A stretch of 64,000 nucleotides of DNA, from NCBI GenBank assembly GCA_030844895.1, contig CM061233.1:60289468-60353467 (forward strand), in the 5' to 3' direction. The notes beneath the pieces are model-generated. The model was not told the origin of the DNA. It did not search any database and saw only the letters and a list, made by a program, of their open reading frames with translations. The position numbers and the translations under genes are program-made. Numbering within the stretch: position 1 is the stretch's first letter; each line of letters begins with the position of its first letter. Below are positions 45,846 to 59,100 of the stretch, one piece after another. Origin of the DNA: Ambrosia x helenae. Taxonomy: Eukaryota > Streptophyta > Magnoliopsida > Asterales > Asteraceae.

Positions 45846-48326
45846 ATGGGCGGTTCTCACAGTCGTGAAGGCCTTGATCTCTCCGATTCAGACGAATACG
45901 ACGAAGACAGAGACGAACAATCAGAAGCAGAAGACGACACATACGAAGACGCACAGGAAGATCATCACAAAACAGTTCCTAATAAAGCAGTCGATGATCT
46001 CGACTCCAAGCTCAAAGCACTTAAGCTCAAATACTCCTCCGTCCAAAACCCTAATTTAATAAACGCCGTCAAGCTCTACCTTCATGTCGGTGGTAATACT
46101 CCTAAAGCTAAATGGATTGTTTCTGAAAAAGTCACTACTTATAACTTTATTAAAGTCAGTAAATTAGAAGATAATAATAATAATAATAATAATAATAATA
46201 TTAATGATGATGATGATGATGATGATGATGAAGATGATGAGGGTAAGGGTAAGGGTGGGTTTTGGATATTGAAAGTAGGTAATAAAATTAGGGTTAGGGT
46301 TTCAACTGATATGCAATTGAAAATGTTTGGGGATCAGAGACGTATTGATTTTGTTGACAGTGGAGTATGGGCAATGAGGTTTTTTAGTGATGAGGAATAT
46401 AGAGAGTTTGTGACAAGGTTTCAGAACTGTTTGTTTGAGAATGTGTATGGGTTAAAGGCTAGTGATGAGAATAAGGTGAAGGTGTATGGGAAGGATTTTA
46501 TGGGGTGGGCAAAACCGGAGGTTGCGGATGATTCGGTATGGGAGAGAGAGGATGAGGAGGTGTGGAGGAGTAAGACGCCGGTTAGGAGTAGGAATGAGTT
46601 GTTGGAGGAGTTTGAGGAAGCGGCGTCGGATGGTGGGATACAGAGTGTGGCGTTGGGGGCGTTGGATAATAGTTTTTTGGTGAATGATTCGGGTGTGCAG
46701 GTTGTGAAGAATTTTAGCCATGGGATTCATGGTAAAGGGGTTTATGTTAAGTTTGATAATGGAGGTAAAAGGGGTAGTGGTGGTGGTTCGAGTTTGAATT
46801 TAACGCCGCAGAAGGCTTTGTTGATGAGAGGTGAGACCAATATGATTCTTATGTGTCCGGAAAATGAGGGGAAGCCTCATTCGACTGGCGTAAATCAATT
46901 GGATATTGAAACAGGGAAGGTTGTGACGGAATGGAAGTTTGAGAAGGATGGGACGGAAATTACGATGAGGGATATTACCAACGATACAAAGGGGTCACAG
47001 CTGGATCCTTCGGAATCTACTTTCTTGGGTTTGGATGATAACAGGTTGTCTCAATGGGATATGAGAGATAGAAAAGGGATGGTTCAGACGGGTGGTTCGC
47101 CGGTTTTACATTGGACACAAGGGCATCAGTTCTCTAGGGGTACTAATTTCCAATGCTTTGCTACAACTGGTGACGGGTCAATTGTGGTTGGTTCTTTAGA
47201 TGGGAAGATACGGTTGTACTCTACTACTTCTATGAGGCAGGCTAAGACTGCTTTCCCGGGGCTTGGTTCGCCAATTACTCATGTTGATGTTACATATGAT
47301 GGGAAATGGATATTGGGTACCACTGATACTTATCTGATATTAATCTGTACCCTGTTTACTGATAAAGATGGGAAAACAAAGACTGGGTTCAGTGGTCGAA
47401 TGGGTAATAAGATTCCAGCTCCGAGATTACTGAAGTTAACTCCTGTGGATGCACACACTGCTGGGAAGCTCAATAAGTTCCATGGTGGCAGATTTTCATG
47501 GGTAAGCTTCCTTATTTTCTTTCATAATTATGCAGCTATTAATTATCTAGATTACCAAACTTAAGTGTTTTGTTTCTATATATTATTATATACGCAACTG
47601 TTTTGGGTAGCAAGATGCGCATTACACAACAAAATGATTAACATAATCATTAAATATCACATCAGACATCATGTATTCATGTGTCGCATATAATTGCAAG
47701 AAAGTGACAAATAAAATAAGCAAAAAAATTGACTTTTCTGCGGGTTGAGCAATGTCATTTACTTACAACTGGTTATAAAATGCAACTTGGTTGTTATAAT
47801 CCTTTATAATATGTAAGTTGATTTCTGTTCGACTCCTAATTATAAGTTGGTTGCTAAAATCAGGAAAAAAAAATGTGAAGTCACGTTTTCTATTGATAAC
47901 AAATATGAAAATAGAAGTTATACTCTTCCCAACGGAATCTAGTTAGGGTGTATAAAAGGTTTATATAAATTGCATAGATCACTAACTCTATTGTTTACAT
48001 GTAATGATATTATATTGCAGGTGACTGAAAGTGGGAAGCAAGAACGCCACCTAGTTGCAACAGTAGGAAAATTCAGTGTGATTTGGGATTTCCAGCAAGT
48101 GAAGAACAGTGCACACGAATGCTACAGGAATCAACAAGGCCTCAAAAGCTGTTACTGCTATAAACTCATGACCAGAAATGAATCCATTATTGAAAGCCGA
48201 TTCATGCACGACAAATTTGCAGTTTCTGACTCACCAGAAGCACCTTTGGTGGTGGCAACTCCCCAGAAAGTGACGTCGTTTAGCATGTCTGATGGAAAAG
48301 GAAAAAGACAACAGACGCGTTTTTAA
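45846..48326 (+). CDS. CYPRO4/VID27-like WD40-type protein
   Basis: Two exons, 45846-47501 and 48021-48326, intron GT/AG in phase 0, give 653 residues, close to the usual length of plant CYPRO4 proteins. The N-terminus MGGSHSREG has a Gly at position 2 as in N-myristoylated proteins, followed by an acidic region. A middle domain (GFWILKVGNKIRVRV, WAMRFFSDEEYREFV) and the C-terminal VID27 beta-propeller (LMRGETNMILMCPE, FLGLDDNRLSQWDMRD, FATTGDGSIVVGSLDGKIRL, KFSVIWDF) are typical. Yeast Vid27 was linked to vacuolar import and degradation; the plant role is not established. AAT and GAT microsatellites in the coding sequence (46171-46232) give about nine Asn and then eight Asp, an expandable insert. 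The gene is otherwise clean. Running through the donor would add about 20 residues, so the spliced form is preferred. Confidence 0.92.
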
Positions 48327-48486
48327 TTGATTTTATATCTTCATTGTTTGTATATACCAGATTTGCAGTGATCTTAAGTGGTTTGTATTTGTGTTGGTGG
48401 TGGTTTTTCTGTTTTTAAGGTTTGGATATAGACTTTGCAAGGAAAGAACAATTGAAGTAGGTGATGTTTGCTTGTTTGTGCAGCTT

Positions 48487-48492
48487 AATAAA
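48487..48492 (+). terminator. Polyadenylation signal of CYPRO4-like gene
   Basis: AATAAA in CTTAATAAAGTATTTTGG, about 160 bases after the stop codon and preceded by T/G-rich sequence. A plausible 3' end. Confidence 0.55.
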
Positions 48493-49465
48493 GTATTTTG
48501 GTTTGTTTGATTGATTGACCCATGTTTATATCTATTTTGATGTGTTTCTATCGACGGGTAGCCATCGAGGTTGGAGCTGTCTAAAATTCAAGCAGACCAT
48601 AAAGTACAGGTTTGGCATCTCACTGGGTGGAGTCTGTTTCCTCCAGACCGAACTGATAACCAGATTCAGACTCTGTTTCCCAGTCAGGTTATAGACAGGA
48701 ATACAGACTAGACTCAAGAACCAGAACATACGAAACCAGTCCAGTTTCAGTTTGGTTAGCCATTTCTATTGGGGGTAGACTGACTTATGCTAGCGCCTAG
48801 AACCATGTTTAATCACAGGATAATGCGCTACCTGATTTAACATTTTGCTGGCCAGAGAAACCAATGGTCACCACTATTGATGTTCTACACTTGAACAAAA
48901 AAGCTCTAATAATAAATAATTGTTGTTTGTTTACCCTCTTATTTTCTCATTTTTACTAGGAAAATTGAATTTTAATGATCCCAACTTTGACCTATTAGCT
49001 AGATTAATCCTAACTCATGAAATGTTTACCAACACTTCCAACATTGAACATATTTTCCTTTAGCGATTTCATACTATCTAAAAGTTAACTTAGTTTTTGC
49101 TAACCTATACAACTTATTTGGCAAAAAAGTCAAAGTAGTTTTGATGACATGTAGTGCTTATGTTGCAATCCACGTCAACAACTAAACTAACTGAGTTAAC
49201 TTTTAGTTAATGCCACTAAAGAAAGATATGTTGAAACTTCAAAGTTAGGAATGTTGATAAACATTTTTGAGTTGGGATCAAAGTTGAAATTATTAAAACG
49301 TAGTTCTTATAATATATAGATATATTTTTATAGAATTATAGATTTGATCCTAGCATAAACAGTTGAATCAACGGTCATTAACGACCCTTCCCGCAAATAT
49401 TGCTCCATCCTGATCTCTAAAACACCGTACCACCAAAACTTAATAAACACAAACCAAATTCAACC
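48493..49465. other. Spacer between CYPRO4-like and malectin-LRR genes
   Basis: No gene was found. A stretch at 48540-48760 with repeated CAGACT and CAGTTT words reads like a decayed repeat. A TATA-rich stretch at 49309-49330 could serve the next gene, about 140 bases before its start codon. Confidence 0.5.
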
Positions 49466-52400
49466 ATGTCCATCACCATCACCATCACCATCTTCCTCTT
49501 ATGGCTTGTTAGCGCATCCCTCATCACCACCCAACCCCTCGGTGGCTACCTCATCAACTGCGGTTCCAAAACCGACATCCAACAAGACGGCATCCACTTC
49601 TCAAAAGACGAAGGCTACACCCAATCCGGAACCCGAACCTCCCTTAAAAACACCTCCCACATTATTCTCCCTATCCTCACCACCCTACGTTACTTCCCTT
49701 ACGGCCCTGGCAAACATTGCTACGACTTTCCTGTCACCAAAGGTGCCAAATACCTCATCCGTACCACTTATTATTATGGGCAATTTGATGGACGTACTGA
49801 GCCACCCGTTTTTGACCAGATTGTTGATGGAACAACGTGGGCCGTGGTTAACACGACCCAGGATTATAGTAATGGTCTCTCCTCGTATTATGAGATTATT
49901 GTTGTTGCTAATGATAAAACGCTTAGCGTTTGTTTTGCATGCAATGACCAAACCATACGTGACTCCAATCCTTTTGTTTCTTTGTTAGAGGTCTTGAATC
50001 TCGATTCGTCCTTGTATAATTCCACGGATTTTGGTAAGTATGGATTGGTTACCGTTGCTCGGAGTAATTTCGCTTCTGAAAGTGATTTTGTACGGTAAGA
50101 AAACGAACCCTCTTGCTGTAAAAATCGCGACTAGCCTTTGATTAGTTACCGATTAATCGTTATTCGGAGGTTCACCGAGTAATATCCATCTAATCAGTTC
50201 ATTAATCGCTAGGCGGTGTGGTCAAATGTTGTCCTTATTTGCCAAAAAATGGTGGCAGTCTAGCGATTTTCGGCCAAAACCTGTAATATTCTAGCCAAAA
50301 CTAGTGATATTACGGCTATTAATCCTATATACTTCAGAATATGGGTCGAGGAAGGTGTTAAAATATGTCTGCTTAAAAAAATTACATATAAAAATATGTT
50401 TATATACATATAAAACCCTAATCTGATTAACCTTAATTAATTCCGATGAATTGTTAGTCGGTACCCCACTGGTCAACTAGTGCCTAGCAATGCTTACAAA
50501 ACTGTTAGATCTATTAATATGATCATATTCTAACGGAATACTGAAATCTATCAACTAGTTTTCCAGATGACCCGTTCAATCGATACTGGCAACCGTTTGT
50601 TGATGGGAACCCTACAGTTCAAGCGCACGTAAATGTAACCTCATCCGAATTTTGGAACCGGCCACCTGCTAAGGTTTTTCTCTCGGGGTCAACTACGAGC
50701 AGAGGGAAGAATCTAAAGATACAGTGGCCGCCGTTTACTCTGCCTACCAATCGGTACTATGTGGCATTGTACTTCCAGGACAGCCGAAGTACTAGTCCTT
50801 ATAGTTGGAGAGTATTCACGGTTCTCATTGACGGTAAAACTTTTTATCAGGATCTTAACGTGACTACAAAAGGTGTGACAGTGTATGGCACAGAATGGCC
50901 GCTATCGGGGGACACACAGATTACTCTAACTCCTAGAAATGACATGCCTGTGGGCCCCACGATTAACGCGGGGGAGATATATCAGATATTGCCTCTTGCT
51001 GTAACAACTCTTGCAAGAGATGGTACCATGGTGATTCTAAATTCTCTATGTTGTTTATTGGTTTTTAGCTAAAGTTTTACTAGTTAGTGATTTGAAATAT
51101 GAATTTGTAGTATTGGCATTGCAAATGTTGAAGCGAAGTTTAAAAAATCCGCCTGATGATTGGAATGGAGATCCATGCTTGCCAAAAGAACATCCCTGGT
51201 TCGGAATAGGCTGTACCGAAGGGAAGCAAGTACGAGTTACCAGTTTGTAAGTGATGATGATATATATGTATGCTAGCTAAAATTTAAGAATGGGACATTA
51301 GATATCTTAGATAGCGACTTTAGTGGCTTGAATCGACCCAACTGCACTAATTTTAATGTTAGTTTACTAATTTTGTGAAAATAACGATAAAAACGGCGAA
51401 TGTTGATCATGCATCATGTGGTGGCGTTGATAGCCAAAAGACAAGGAGGTACATGCACCAATCGGGCTTGTCTCGATTGCTAAGTGTCTTATGTCCATGG
51501 CTTGATGCAAAAACCACTATTGAGTCGGGGTCTCACTACAAACAGTCTCTCTATTCCCACGGGGTAAAGGTAAGGCTATCTACATCTTATCCTCCTCAGA
51601 ACTTACATTAGTTTTGCTATTTGTGGGATTAACGGAGTATGATGATGATGATGATGATGATGATGACATGATGACGAAGACCAAATTAGATGAGCATTCT
51701 AGGTGTTTTGTCACTTCGTTGTTGAAATTGTAAGGTATTATGGCGATGTTACATGGTTTGCAAATGTCGCTACCTTAACCAGTGACACTTGAATCTCTAC
51801 AAAGTGAAACTTAAGTGACAAACTCTCTGATTTGGTCAGTTTGTGAAATACAAGACATTAAAGTTCGCTATCTAAGATACCGACCATTGACCAACTCATC
51901 TTTTAAACTCAACCAAAAGATAGGTAGCAGCCATTAATCTAATACAAGGTCTAGCATTGATGTGTTTTACACGCGTTATTAGGAACCTAAAGGGGCTCTC
52001 ACTAACAGGAACATTACCTAAAGAAATTGCAGGATTGACTGCTCTTAAAGAATTGTAAGTATTCTCGTTTGATCAAACAACAAAAACGTGTATATTCACA
52101 TTCACATAATTAATATATGCAGTCGGCTAAGCACAAACAAGCTAACGGGTCCTATCCCTGATTTGAGTCCATTGAAGTCTTTGGAAATCCTGTAAGTGCA
52201 GGATCGTTACTGCTGTAGTTACTATTACTATTATATATAATCTTTAGGTTACATTTGGTTTTATGCATTTTCTAACCTTCCTGCTATCTCTAAATGTGCG
52301 GAAAAGGCATCTAGATGACAATGAATTCGAGGGGCCGTTCCCAGATGCTCTAGGCGCACTTCCTAACCTTCGCGAAGTGTAAGCTGTTTTGCTGCTTTTG

Positions 52401-52628
52401 CAACTAAACGTAGCTAAGGAATCTAGACTTGCATTTTCTTAATTATATTGTAATTTGATTGTAACAGATTATTAAACAAGAACAGATTGAGTGGAGGACC
52501 TCCTCAAAACCTTATAGAAAGAAAAGGCATGATTTTAAGGTAACAAGAATCCGTTTTTGTAAAAGACTAACATGATATATATTTTTTGGTAATTTTCTTA
52601 TTCATAATATTTGTTGCGCAGAACGTAG
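49466..52628 (+). CDS. Malectin-like domain plus LRR protein (RLP4-type)
   Basis: Eight exons: 49466-50094, 50559-51022, 51111-51246, 51983-52054, 52123-52191, 52307-52378, 52468-52539 and 52622-52628. Introns are GT/AG, phases fit, 506 residues. A hydrophobic signal peptide (residues 1-23) precedes a malectin-like domain (about 26-355: YLINCGSK, RYFPYGPGKHCYDF, FPDDPFNRYWQPF, YFQDSRS), then DDWNGDPCLPKEHPW, which precedes LRRs in this family, and about four LRRs (LSLTGTLP, NKLTGPIP, NEFEGPFP, NRLSGGPP), four of them on 69- or 72-base exons as usual. The last exon adds only a Thr before the stop, so there is no transmembrane helix and no kinase. Family members with this layout are cell-surface or secreted proteins. 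Either this is a soluble form or the true 3' end is spliced otherwise. Confidence 0.85.
51405..51666 (+). mobile_element. SINE in intron 3 of the malectin-LRR gene
   Basis: The segment holds GAGTCGGGGTCTCAC, ACGGGGTAAAGGTAAGGCT, ATCTTATCCTCCTCAGA and TTTGTGGGATTAACGGAGTA, followed by a GATGATGAT tail. This word order is a common plant SINE 3' region with a simple-repeat tail. The 5' boundary is unclear, and no target duplication was identified with certainty. The frame read through it is not a gene. Confidence 0.65.
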
Positions 52629-54094
52629 ATGCACGAAGTTGTTGGTTAGTTGAGACATTATTTGGCCGATCGATATGGGAAGAAAAATAGAGAGACACAA
52701 ACCTCATTCTATATTAACCTTCATGTTTTTTTTTTTTATTATGTTGCAAACCGAATTTACAACGGATCGATAACAACACGTCTTGAAGAGAATATATGTA
52801 GTTTTGATTCACCTGAGTCATAAGATGATTATACTTTGGGGTCAGGCTAGAAATACAAAACTTAAAATTGGTTATAAAGATTTATAAAAAGCTGTTACTA
52901 TATGGCTGCAGATTTTTAAGGCCCAAATGTTTTTAATAGTGGGCAAACTTCTTTATGCTTTCTTTCTGCTTTTAGCCTTTTTTGTAGTGTACCAACTACC
53001 AAGAGACCAAGATTTCCTTACTCCATCACTAACAACTCAAGGAGTACTCTAGTCTTAATGTTTGCCATTCTAGAACTAGTATTTTTATTTAAATTGTTTG
53101 ATTATTTGACTGTTAGTTAATTTATCATCATAGTAACATATATTCTCACTTCATGTAAAAATTATTATTTTTTCTTTTACTCCTGTAACATATTGAATTA
53201 CCGTTGAGCTCATGACTGACGTGAGGGTACAATATGCTACATTTCAATTTTCTGTTGAGCTGATCATGAGGGGTGTCATGTTCCATTATTTCAATTGGCT
53301 AATTGCATACACACCTTACACTCTTTTTATTTAATTTAACCATTATTTTCAAGTTACTTTTGTTTCCTAATTCTTTTACAAAAATTAAATGTGTCTAAAC
53401 TGCATGACATAAATTTTAACGAAAACCAAGGTATTTATATAAACGTAACTGACTTTGAAACGCTTTTGAATTGACATTTCGGATGAGTGTGTGTATTTTT
53501 TTCCTTCAAATTTTTAAGTTATTTTTAGCATTTAATTACAAATTAATTTGTCAAATAAATATTTTATTACTAATAACAATGATTAACTTGTAATTACAAA
53601 CGGAGTCTCCTTTCACATTACCATAACACACCCACGTAAGCAAGCTTGCACCACCTTTATGTAAATGGGTTTCTACATGTGCAATGAGCCATTCTACTTT
53701 AGACCAAATTTATTACGGATGGAAGACCAAAGTTGCTATTCATGAACAAATTTAGCACGTTAGAACGAACTTGGTGTACTGATGACCAAATTTACTACTG
53801 ATCTTCATTCATTACTTGAGATCAATTTTATGCAACTTTGTTTTCATGCGGATGGATGACCAAATTTACCTTTGCACAAAAATAGAATAATATTGATCAC
53901 TTGTTCACTTTATACCTTCTAACTTGTATCAATGTGTACTCGATTTTCTCATTTAGTCTTAAGTGAATCAAATTACCTAAATATCCCGATGACACACCAA
54001 ATCACCATCACGTCATTTAGGATAGAACCTGTTTTTGACCTAAACTAATGTGATAGTTTTTAAAATGACTTGTTTTTTACTCAAATTCATTTTG
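52629..54094. other. 3' flank and spacer, no gene seen
   Basis: The 3' side of the malectin-LRR gene and AT-rich spacer. The phrase GACCAAATTTATTAC/GACCAAATTTACTAC recurs four times at 53701-53870. No coding or TE protein sequence is visible. Confidence 0.5.
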
Positions 54095-54099
54095 TTTAG

Positions 54100-54504
54100 T
54101 GTAAGAATATATTTATATATTCTATTACGTGGCCCTTATAATCATTTATCTAATAAATGATCAATGACCTAAATACCCCTATTGGTTTAACTGGTCTTTA
54201 TGTGATGGACGCAATTACCCTTAATGAACCATTAAATAGGGTTTCCCCTTGGGTGTATATATAGAGATTATTAGGAGAGGTTAAAGGCTAATGAAACACC
54301 AATAATCAAAACCATAAGTGTCTCCTCTCGCCTCTCTAAAACTGAGATCCTTGATCTCCTTAGCCATCCTAACTGTACACCTTAAACGGGAATCTGATAA
54401 TCCTGTAGATCATGAAGTATTCCCTCTCAATGGTTACTGGCTACTAAGGTACATATCTGATTTATTATTATGTTTATGTATTATGTTTAAGGAATTTATC
54501 AACA
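54100..54504 (+). repeat. Solo LTR, copia-like (405 bases)
   Basis: It starts TGTAAGAATATATTTATAT and ends GAATTTATCAACA. The target duplication TTTAG is at 54095-54099 and 54505-54509. A TATATATAG box near 54257 and a leader downstream give the orientation. The start and layout resemble the LTR at 61829-62255 (shared TTATAATCATTTAT), but it is a different subfamily. The small frame at 54318 is LTR sequence. Confidence 0.85.
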
Positions 54505-54785
54505 TTTAGAACCCGTATCGACCTAAACCTGGTGTGACCCGTTACCCAAACCTGCTCGACCCACCTAATTTGTCATGCCTATAACCTTTTGGTTATGTAT
54601 AATAAATTTAAAAATACTATTTGATTAATGAAAAAATCAGATATTTTTCTATGGAAAGAAGGTTGGTATACCGGATGGGAGACCCATTTCTACCGGTATT
54701 GTGTGTCCAAACAAAAATGTGCATATTTAAAACCATGTAAACCTCAATCACTGGTTTTTATTTTTTATTTTGTGTTATTGATTAT

Positions 54786-56026
54786 TGATGGGTTGATTTA
54801 AGGATGTGTATAAAAACACCCATAAAATGCATTTTAAAGATTATTCAGTGTCAAATGGTGTTGCTTTGATATTGTTATGTCATTTCAGGAGTTGACAGCA
54901 AAAAGGAAGCAAAAATGACGTTTTGGAGTTGCCCGGGCAAGAAACGGAGGCATACGCGAGTTGGAAAATCAAAAACGGACATCTAAGGGAGTTAGCGTAG
55001 GATACGCCAAAATTGGCGTATCCTACGCCAATTGCGTAGGGAGTGTCCAAGATGTTTAGCGTAGGGCAGCAAAAGATTGGTGAGGCTGAACAGGATTTGC
55101 GTAGGATACGCCAAAATTGGCGTATCCTACGCTAAAAGTCAAAGTGGTCAAATTGTTTCCTTTTTTCAAGTCAAAACTGATGGGATCAAGTGTTAATGGC
55201 GATTTTATGGTCCTTGACTGCGTGGGGAGCTGTTTTGATCTCATTTTTTAATATAAAAATCATCACCATTGAAGAGAAATTATCACACAATCATTCTACA
55301 ATCATTTTCTACACAATTTCTTGGAAGATTGAAGAACACATTTTGAAGATGATGAACACCATAGCCATGTGTGGCTAAAACTCTTGTATTACACTAGGGA
55401 TGTAAGTTTTTGATACCTAGGGCTTAACATTTGGGCATTGCATTGTTTAAACTTTTGATTAATGTTTTTATGTACTTGAATTACCAGTGTTGATTAGTGA
55501 TTAATCTGATGTTGAAATCATTTCTAGTTAATTGATCTTGTGCCAATTTCTAAATGATATGAACATGGTTCCTTGCATCAACACTATCATAGGATTGTAT
55601 GTTCTAAATGATGAAGTATAGTTTAGTCCATTGTGAATGTTGATAAAACTTGATACCTAAGTTTATTGAGCAATCAATCCGTTAGTACCAATTGCATTAT
55701 CATTGTTTATCCAATTATGCCTAATTGTTGAAAGCCTTAGTGTTCAATTACCCAAATCCTTAGTGTAATCATCTCTATCTTATTGTTACAAGTATTATTA
55801 ATCATTTCTTACAAATTTCATTTTAAGCTTCATATTAATCAACAACTATTCAATCAATTCTAAACATCAATTCATTACTCATATAAGTAATTAGCACCTT
55901 CATAATTGACAAATTTAAAATTAACTAGGAAATACTCACTAACCACACGCTCCTTGGATTGATATCCTACTTACCCTATCTACATAGGTTAATTAGGTTT
56001 TGCATGACCCTAACGACAGGTCATCA
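54786..56026 (+). repeat. 5' LTR of Athila-like element
   Basis: TGATGGGTTGATTTAAGG to GACAGGTCATCA, 1241 bases, immediately before the primer-binding site. A TATA-like GTATAAAAACACC lies near 54809. It contains two perfect 34-base palindromes. Its last 739 bases recur at 60826-61564. Confidence 0.85.
54995..55132. repeat. Two identical 34-base palindromes in the LTR
   Basis: GCGTAGGATACGCCAA pairs with TTGGCGTATCCTACGC around two A at 54995-55028, and again, identical, at 55099-55132. Further GCGTAGG words lie between. They sit in the transcribed leader part of the LTR and could fold in the RNA. Confidence 0.85.
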
Positions 56027-56171
56027 AATGGCGCCGTTGCCGGGGAGCTAGTGCGCTTAGTGTTTATTGAGTAGTTAATATTGTGATAATCTGTTTAAAT
56101 TGTTGTTTGGTTTATTTTCTACTTTTCCTTGTTACACGGGGTGTGTTACTTGTGCAGTTTACAGGTAGTGC

Positions 56172-59100
56172 ATGCGTACGCGACATTCGGGGAGAACTTC
56201 TCCTTTAGTGTTTGAACCGGAAATTGAACGAGTAGCAAGAAGAAACCGACAACACCGGTTAGAGGAGCCGATTCCTTCTAACTCCCAATCACCACCCATA
56301 ATTCAACCTTTGTCCTTTGAAACCGTTCAAATGGCAAGCTCAAACCCAAATCGCCGTTCAGGTGAAAATAGAAGACCACCCACTCCACCTCATCCAAATC
56401 AAAACCAACAAAACCCACCTCACCAACCAATTCACAACCGAAATCCCAACACCCGAAATGTAAACCAAGGTCCTTCCATGTCTAACCGTGGCAATCCCAC
56501 ATTTGATCCGGTCAATCGGTACAATGAAGCCGGATATGAAGATTATGTTGAGAATATTGAAGAATTGAGGGCGAACATTAATGATGATGATCCATTCAGT
56601 GTACCAAGTTATCAATCATCAGACAGAGTTAGTGTTCATTCCTACCACTCGGGAGAAGATGAATATTCTGAAAGGGATTACAATGAAGATGATGAGGATT
56701 GGGGCTACAGAAATGTTAGTGATGATTATGGAGATGAGGAAGAGTATCACGGTGATAATAATTCTAACGTGGGTGCAAATCGAAACGGGGACAATGATGG
56801 TTATTACAATCACGTCATTAATAATCATCAACCAAGACAAAACCCAAGAAGACATCAAATTCCCAATATTCACCAAAACTGGGGTGAAAATTTTGTGGGT
56901 CGAACAGAAAGAAGACCTAATGGGGGAAGACAACATAGAGGTGAAGAAGTGAATGCTCCAAGACGAAGACCCCCAGTTCCAATGCAAGGAGTCAATGGTC
57001 GGTTTAGACCACTTGCATCCGAGAACGAATCACCTATTGTACCACCACCTCCAGGGAGAAGATCCTTTGATTGCAAGCCCAACTACATCAACATCATTCC
57101 TCATTTTCATGGGATGGCTAATGAAGACCCGTATGATCACTTATCCGAATTCAAGGCAATGTGTGGTACTATGGGAGGTCATAACTTTTCACTAGATGAG
57201 GTACAGTTGAGGTTATTTCGGTTTTCTCTCAAGGATAAAGCAAAGACATGGTTCCTCACCTTACCCGCACACAGCATCTACACTTGGGGAGAAATGCAAC
57301 AAGTATTTTTGGATGAATATTTCCCCAGTTTTAAAACAGATGCGGTACGGTTAGAGATTCGTTCTTTTCAACAACTACAAGGGGAACCGCTTCATGAAGC
57401 TTTTACTCGTTTCAAGGAGTTAATTCGAAAATGCCCACACCACAATATTGATCTTTGGGAATTGGTCAGCAGTTTTGTTAATGGACTGAGCAAGGAAGAA
57501 AGAAAATATCTCAAGTCTACTAGCAATGGAACATTGTTATCTAATCCGGAGCAAGAAGATTGGGATTTTTTGGAGCTAATGGCGAAGAATTCAAAATCGG
57601 AAGAGGCAGCTGATCGAAGAACTAAACACCCGGTCTCTAAATCTCTTCCCGATGCAGATTCAAGTTCTAAGGACCGAATTGCTCAGTTGGAGAGAGAGTT
57701 GGCAAGAATGAAGAAACGGGAGGTGTCATCGGTACAATACCCCGTGTGTGATAATTGTGGAGATTTGGGGCATAAAGCTAGTGAGTGCTCCGGCGATATG
57801 GGTCAAGCAACCGAAGAGGTGAATCAAGTGTATGGAGAAAGGAAGTATGACATGAACTCCAACACTTACCACGCAGGCTTGAGAAACCATCCTAACTTTA
57901 GGTATGGTAATCCCGCGAACCAAATGAACCCGAATTTCCAATCGGGAAATCAAGGCGGTAGTGGGCAATATCAAGGTCGCCAAGGTGGTAATCAAGGTGG
58001 TTACCAAAGAAACAACTACAATCAAGGTGGTAACCAAGGATACAACAACAATTATCAAAGAGGTTACAACCAAGGCGGCTCTTCAAGCAACCAAGGAAAC
58101 TCTTCTGGAAATCAAGGTGGTGATGAATCTTTGAGTTCAAAAATGGATGCTTTAATGAGCATGATGAAAGACGCCAACAATGACATCAAGGAAATAAAGA
58201 AAGGGAATGAGGTAAGGGATAAGTCTCACGAGGCCTTGGCTAAACAAGTGGGCCAATTAGCGGAAGAAATGGCTCAATGGAAAGGAAGCACGGGGAAGCT
58301 TCCTAGTGATACCACTATCAACCCACAACATCAAGGTTCGAGTTCGAAGAACACTCGCAATGTTCCCATTAATAAGGTAACCGTTCTTCGTAGTGGTAAA
58401 ATTATTGATAATAAAATTGAAAATAAAATTGAGCCACCATCTCCCCAATTTGTTGAAGGGGAGGTGGAAGATGTGAGTGATGAAAGTGAAAGTGAGGAGA
58501 GAACGGGTCAAAATAAAAGTAAACAAAAGGTTGAAAGTTCAAAACCCGTTGAGAACAAACAAGCTCCAAAGGCTAAGGAAAAGGGTATGGAGGGTAATAC
58601 CGTCCCTTATCCCGAAGCATTGTTGGAGCCATCTAAAAAAGTGGTCAAGAAAAGAGGCCCGCAACAAGAAGAGTTGTGGGAAATTTTTAAACAAGTGAAA
58701 ATTAATTTACCACTTTTAGATGCAATCAAACAAGTCCCCTCATATGCAAAGTATCTAAAGGACATGTGTACCCAAAAGAGAACTCATAAAATACCCAAGA
58801 AAATTGATTTAACTGAAAATGTGAGTTCTATTCTTTCGGGTTCACTTCCACCCAAGTTACAAGATCCTGGAACACCTATCATATCCATTCAGGTTGGGGA
58901 ATTTAAAATGACTCGGGCGCTCTTGGATCTTGGAGCTAGTGTAAGCATCTTGCCGGGTAGTCTTTATGACCAATACGAATTTGGTCCACTTCAAGAATCT
59001 AATACCACGGTGGTATTAGCCGATTTGACTCCTAAGCTACCCCGCGGGATGGTTACCGACGTGATAGTAAAAGTTGAGGATTTTTATTATCCGGTGGATT

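Noticed and set aside
51375..51611. 78-residue frame in an intron of the malectin-LRR gene
   Set aside because: The words match a plant SINE 3' region with a GAT tail, and the flanking exons splice around it.
56358..58526. Several minus-strand and alternative frames
   Set aside because: Shadows of the long Gag-Pol frame, whose domains are recognisable in order.
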